From Jaenimonas drosophilae (Eukaryota > Euglenozoa > Kinetoplastea > Trypanosomatida > Trypanosomatidae): a stretch of 15,274 bases of DNA. Position 1 is the first letter of the stretch; each line of letters begins with the position of its first letter. The notes under the pieces were generated by a model, which did not search any database, had not been told where the DNA came from, and was given only the letters and a program-made list of their open reading frames with translations. The DNA lies in contig JASAON010001342.1 in assembly GCA_030849065.1 (NCBI GenBank), positions 1 to 15,274 on the forward strand, read 5' to 3'. A program made the translations under genes and the position numbers. Below are positions 14,711 through 15,274 of the stretch, in pieces.

Positions 14711-15274
14711 CTACACTCCACAGGCCTGATCCCAGAGATGGAGGAAGTAGAGTCCTTGGATGGACGCCGACCAAGAGGAGGGAACATCGCCGGCAAGCAT
14801 TGCCGACGTCGCCCCAGGACGAGAAGGTTTGGGCTCCACAACCGTGACGCTCCTCTCCTTCGCCCTTCGGTCCTTGGCAATGGATGCACGAATCTCCGCG
14901 ATGGCAGACTTAAAGTCCTCAGAGCCCTCCACCTCTGGGAAATCCATTGCCGCTGATTCCTGTGTGCACTTGTTGCCCTGATGCACCACCGGCGGAGAGA
15001 GAAGAGTAGTCGGGTTCTTCCCTTCCTTCACATTCAACGACGGAGGCTCCTGAAGCAACGCGTAGTCCGGAGGTGGCTGCGAAGTGTGGCAGTGGGGACA
15101 CATGGTACATGGCTCCATGTCATCCTCACACAGGTATTCTGCTTCGAAGCCATGGTGGCACTCTACACAGAATGTCAGTGCAGCTGGACGTACCAGTCGG
15201 ATGAGATGATCAAGTGGTGAGGCTGACCCCTCATGACTGGGGGAGCGTGTCGGCTCCTTTGGCCCATCATGCCG
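14711..15274 (-). CDS. 3' part of an unidentified Cys/His-cluster (zinc-binding-like) protein
   Basis: The frame is open from the right window edge to TAG at 14711-14713, so 187 C-terminal residues are visible and the true start lies outside. The ATG at 15118 is internal and should not be taken as the start. Visible residues 36-63 carry CVECHHG, C at 49, then PCTMCPHCH: pairs C36/C39 and C56/C59 (or C59/C62) with nearby His could bind one or two zinc ions in a zinc-ribbon or B-box-like fold. The following region has a Pro-rich stretch, then FKSAIAEIRASIAKDRRAKE, a short charged helix, possibly coiled. The C-terminal residues show no targeting signal. I cannot assign a family without the N-terminal part. 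Confidence 0.6.
   Translation of the reverse strand, partial: RHDGPKEPTRSPSHEGSASPLDHLIRLVRPAALTFCVECHHGFEAEYLCEDDMEPCTMCPHCHTSQPPPDYALLQEPPSLNVKEGKNPTTLLSPPVVHQGNKCTQESAAMDFPEVEGSEDFKSAIAEIRASIAKDRRAKERSVTVVEPKPSRPGATSAMLAGDVPSSWSASIQGLYFLHLWDQACGV

Noticed and set aside
14671..14889. Minus-strand 72-codon frame at the right end
   Set aside because: Overlaps the longer open frame 14711-15274 in another phase; the latter has the coherent Cys/His cluster.
1..15274. Bacterial operon interpretation of the co-directional genes
   Set aside because: 60S P1 proteins, ICME-like and Rib2-like enzymes, long disordered linkers and splice-acceptor signals are eukaryotic; no Shine-Dalgarno pattern at the starts.

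Overview
The window looks like part of a trypanosomatid (kinetoplastid) chromosome. All supported genes lie on the minus strand, are intron-free and are closely spaced. Most starts have a pyrimidine-rich tract followed by an AG just upstream (read on the minus strand), as expected for trans-splicing of a polycistronic transcript. The asparaginase ends in SKL, a glycosomal/peroxisomal signal, and the P1 ribosomal proteins end in MGFGLFD, closer to the Leishmania-type P-protein tail than to the Trypanosoma one. Genus and species cannot be fixed from the sequence; base composition is less GC-extreme than Leishmania. There is no strand switch, tRNA, rRNA, mobile element or CRISPR array.

Layout in transcription order (right to left): (1) the 3' part of a gene running off the right edge, with a Cys/His cluster (14711-15274); (2) two diverged tandem paralogues of isoprenylcysteine methylesterase-like alpha/beta hydrolases, copy B (12356-14380) and copy A (9181-11541), separated by 814 bp containing one undetermined base; (3) an unrecognised secretory type I membrane protein (7212-8993); (4) a eukaryotic RluA-type RNA pseudouridine synthase (5016-7058); (5) two 60S acidic ribosomal protein P1 genes with identical coding sequences but unrelated flanks (4527-4844 and 3870-4187); (6) a type I L-asparaginase (2350-3579); (7) a WD40/beta-propeller-like protein (11-1807).

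The genes do not form one pathway, as is usual for trypanosomatid polycistronic units, where control is post-transcriptional. The most notable points are the CDS-exact identity of the P1 pair; the C-terminal SKL on the asparaginase; and the hydrolase pair, in which patches of near-identity flank a diverged nucleophile elbow (GQSAG in B, SHSAG in A). Two likely starts differ from the longest open frames: the frames open at non-ATG codons at 1831 and 7205, but splice signals point to ATGs at 1807 and 7058. I found no convincing new multi-gene system.
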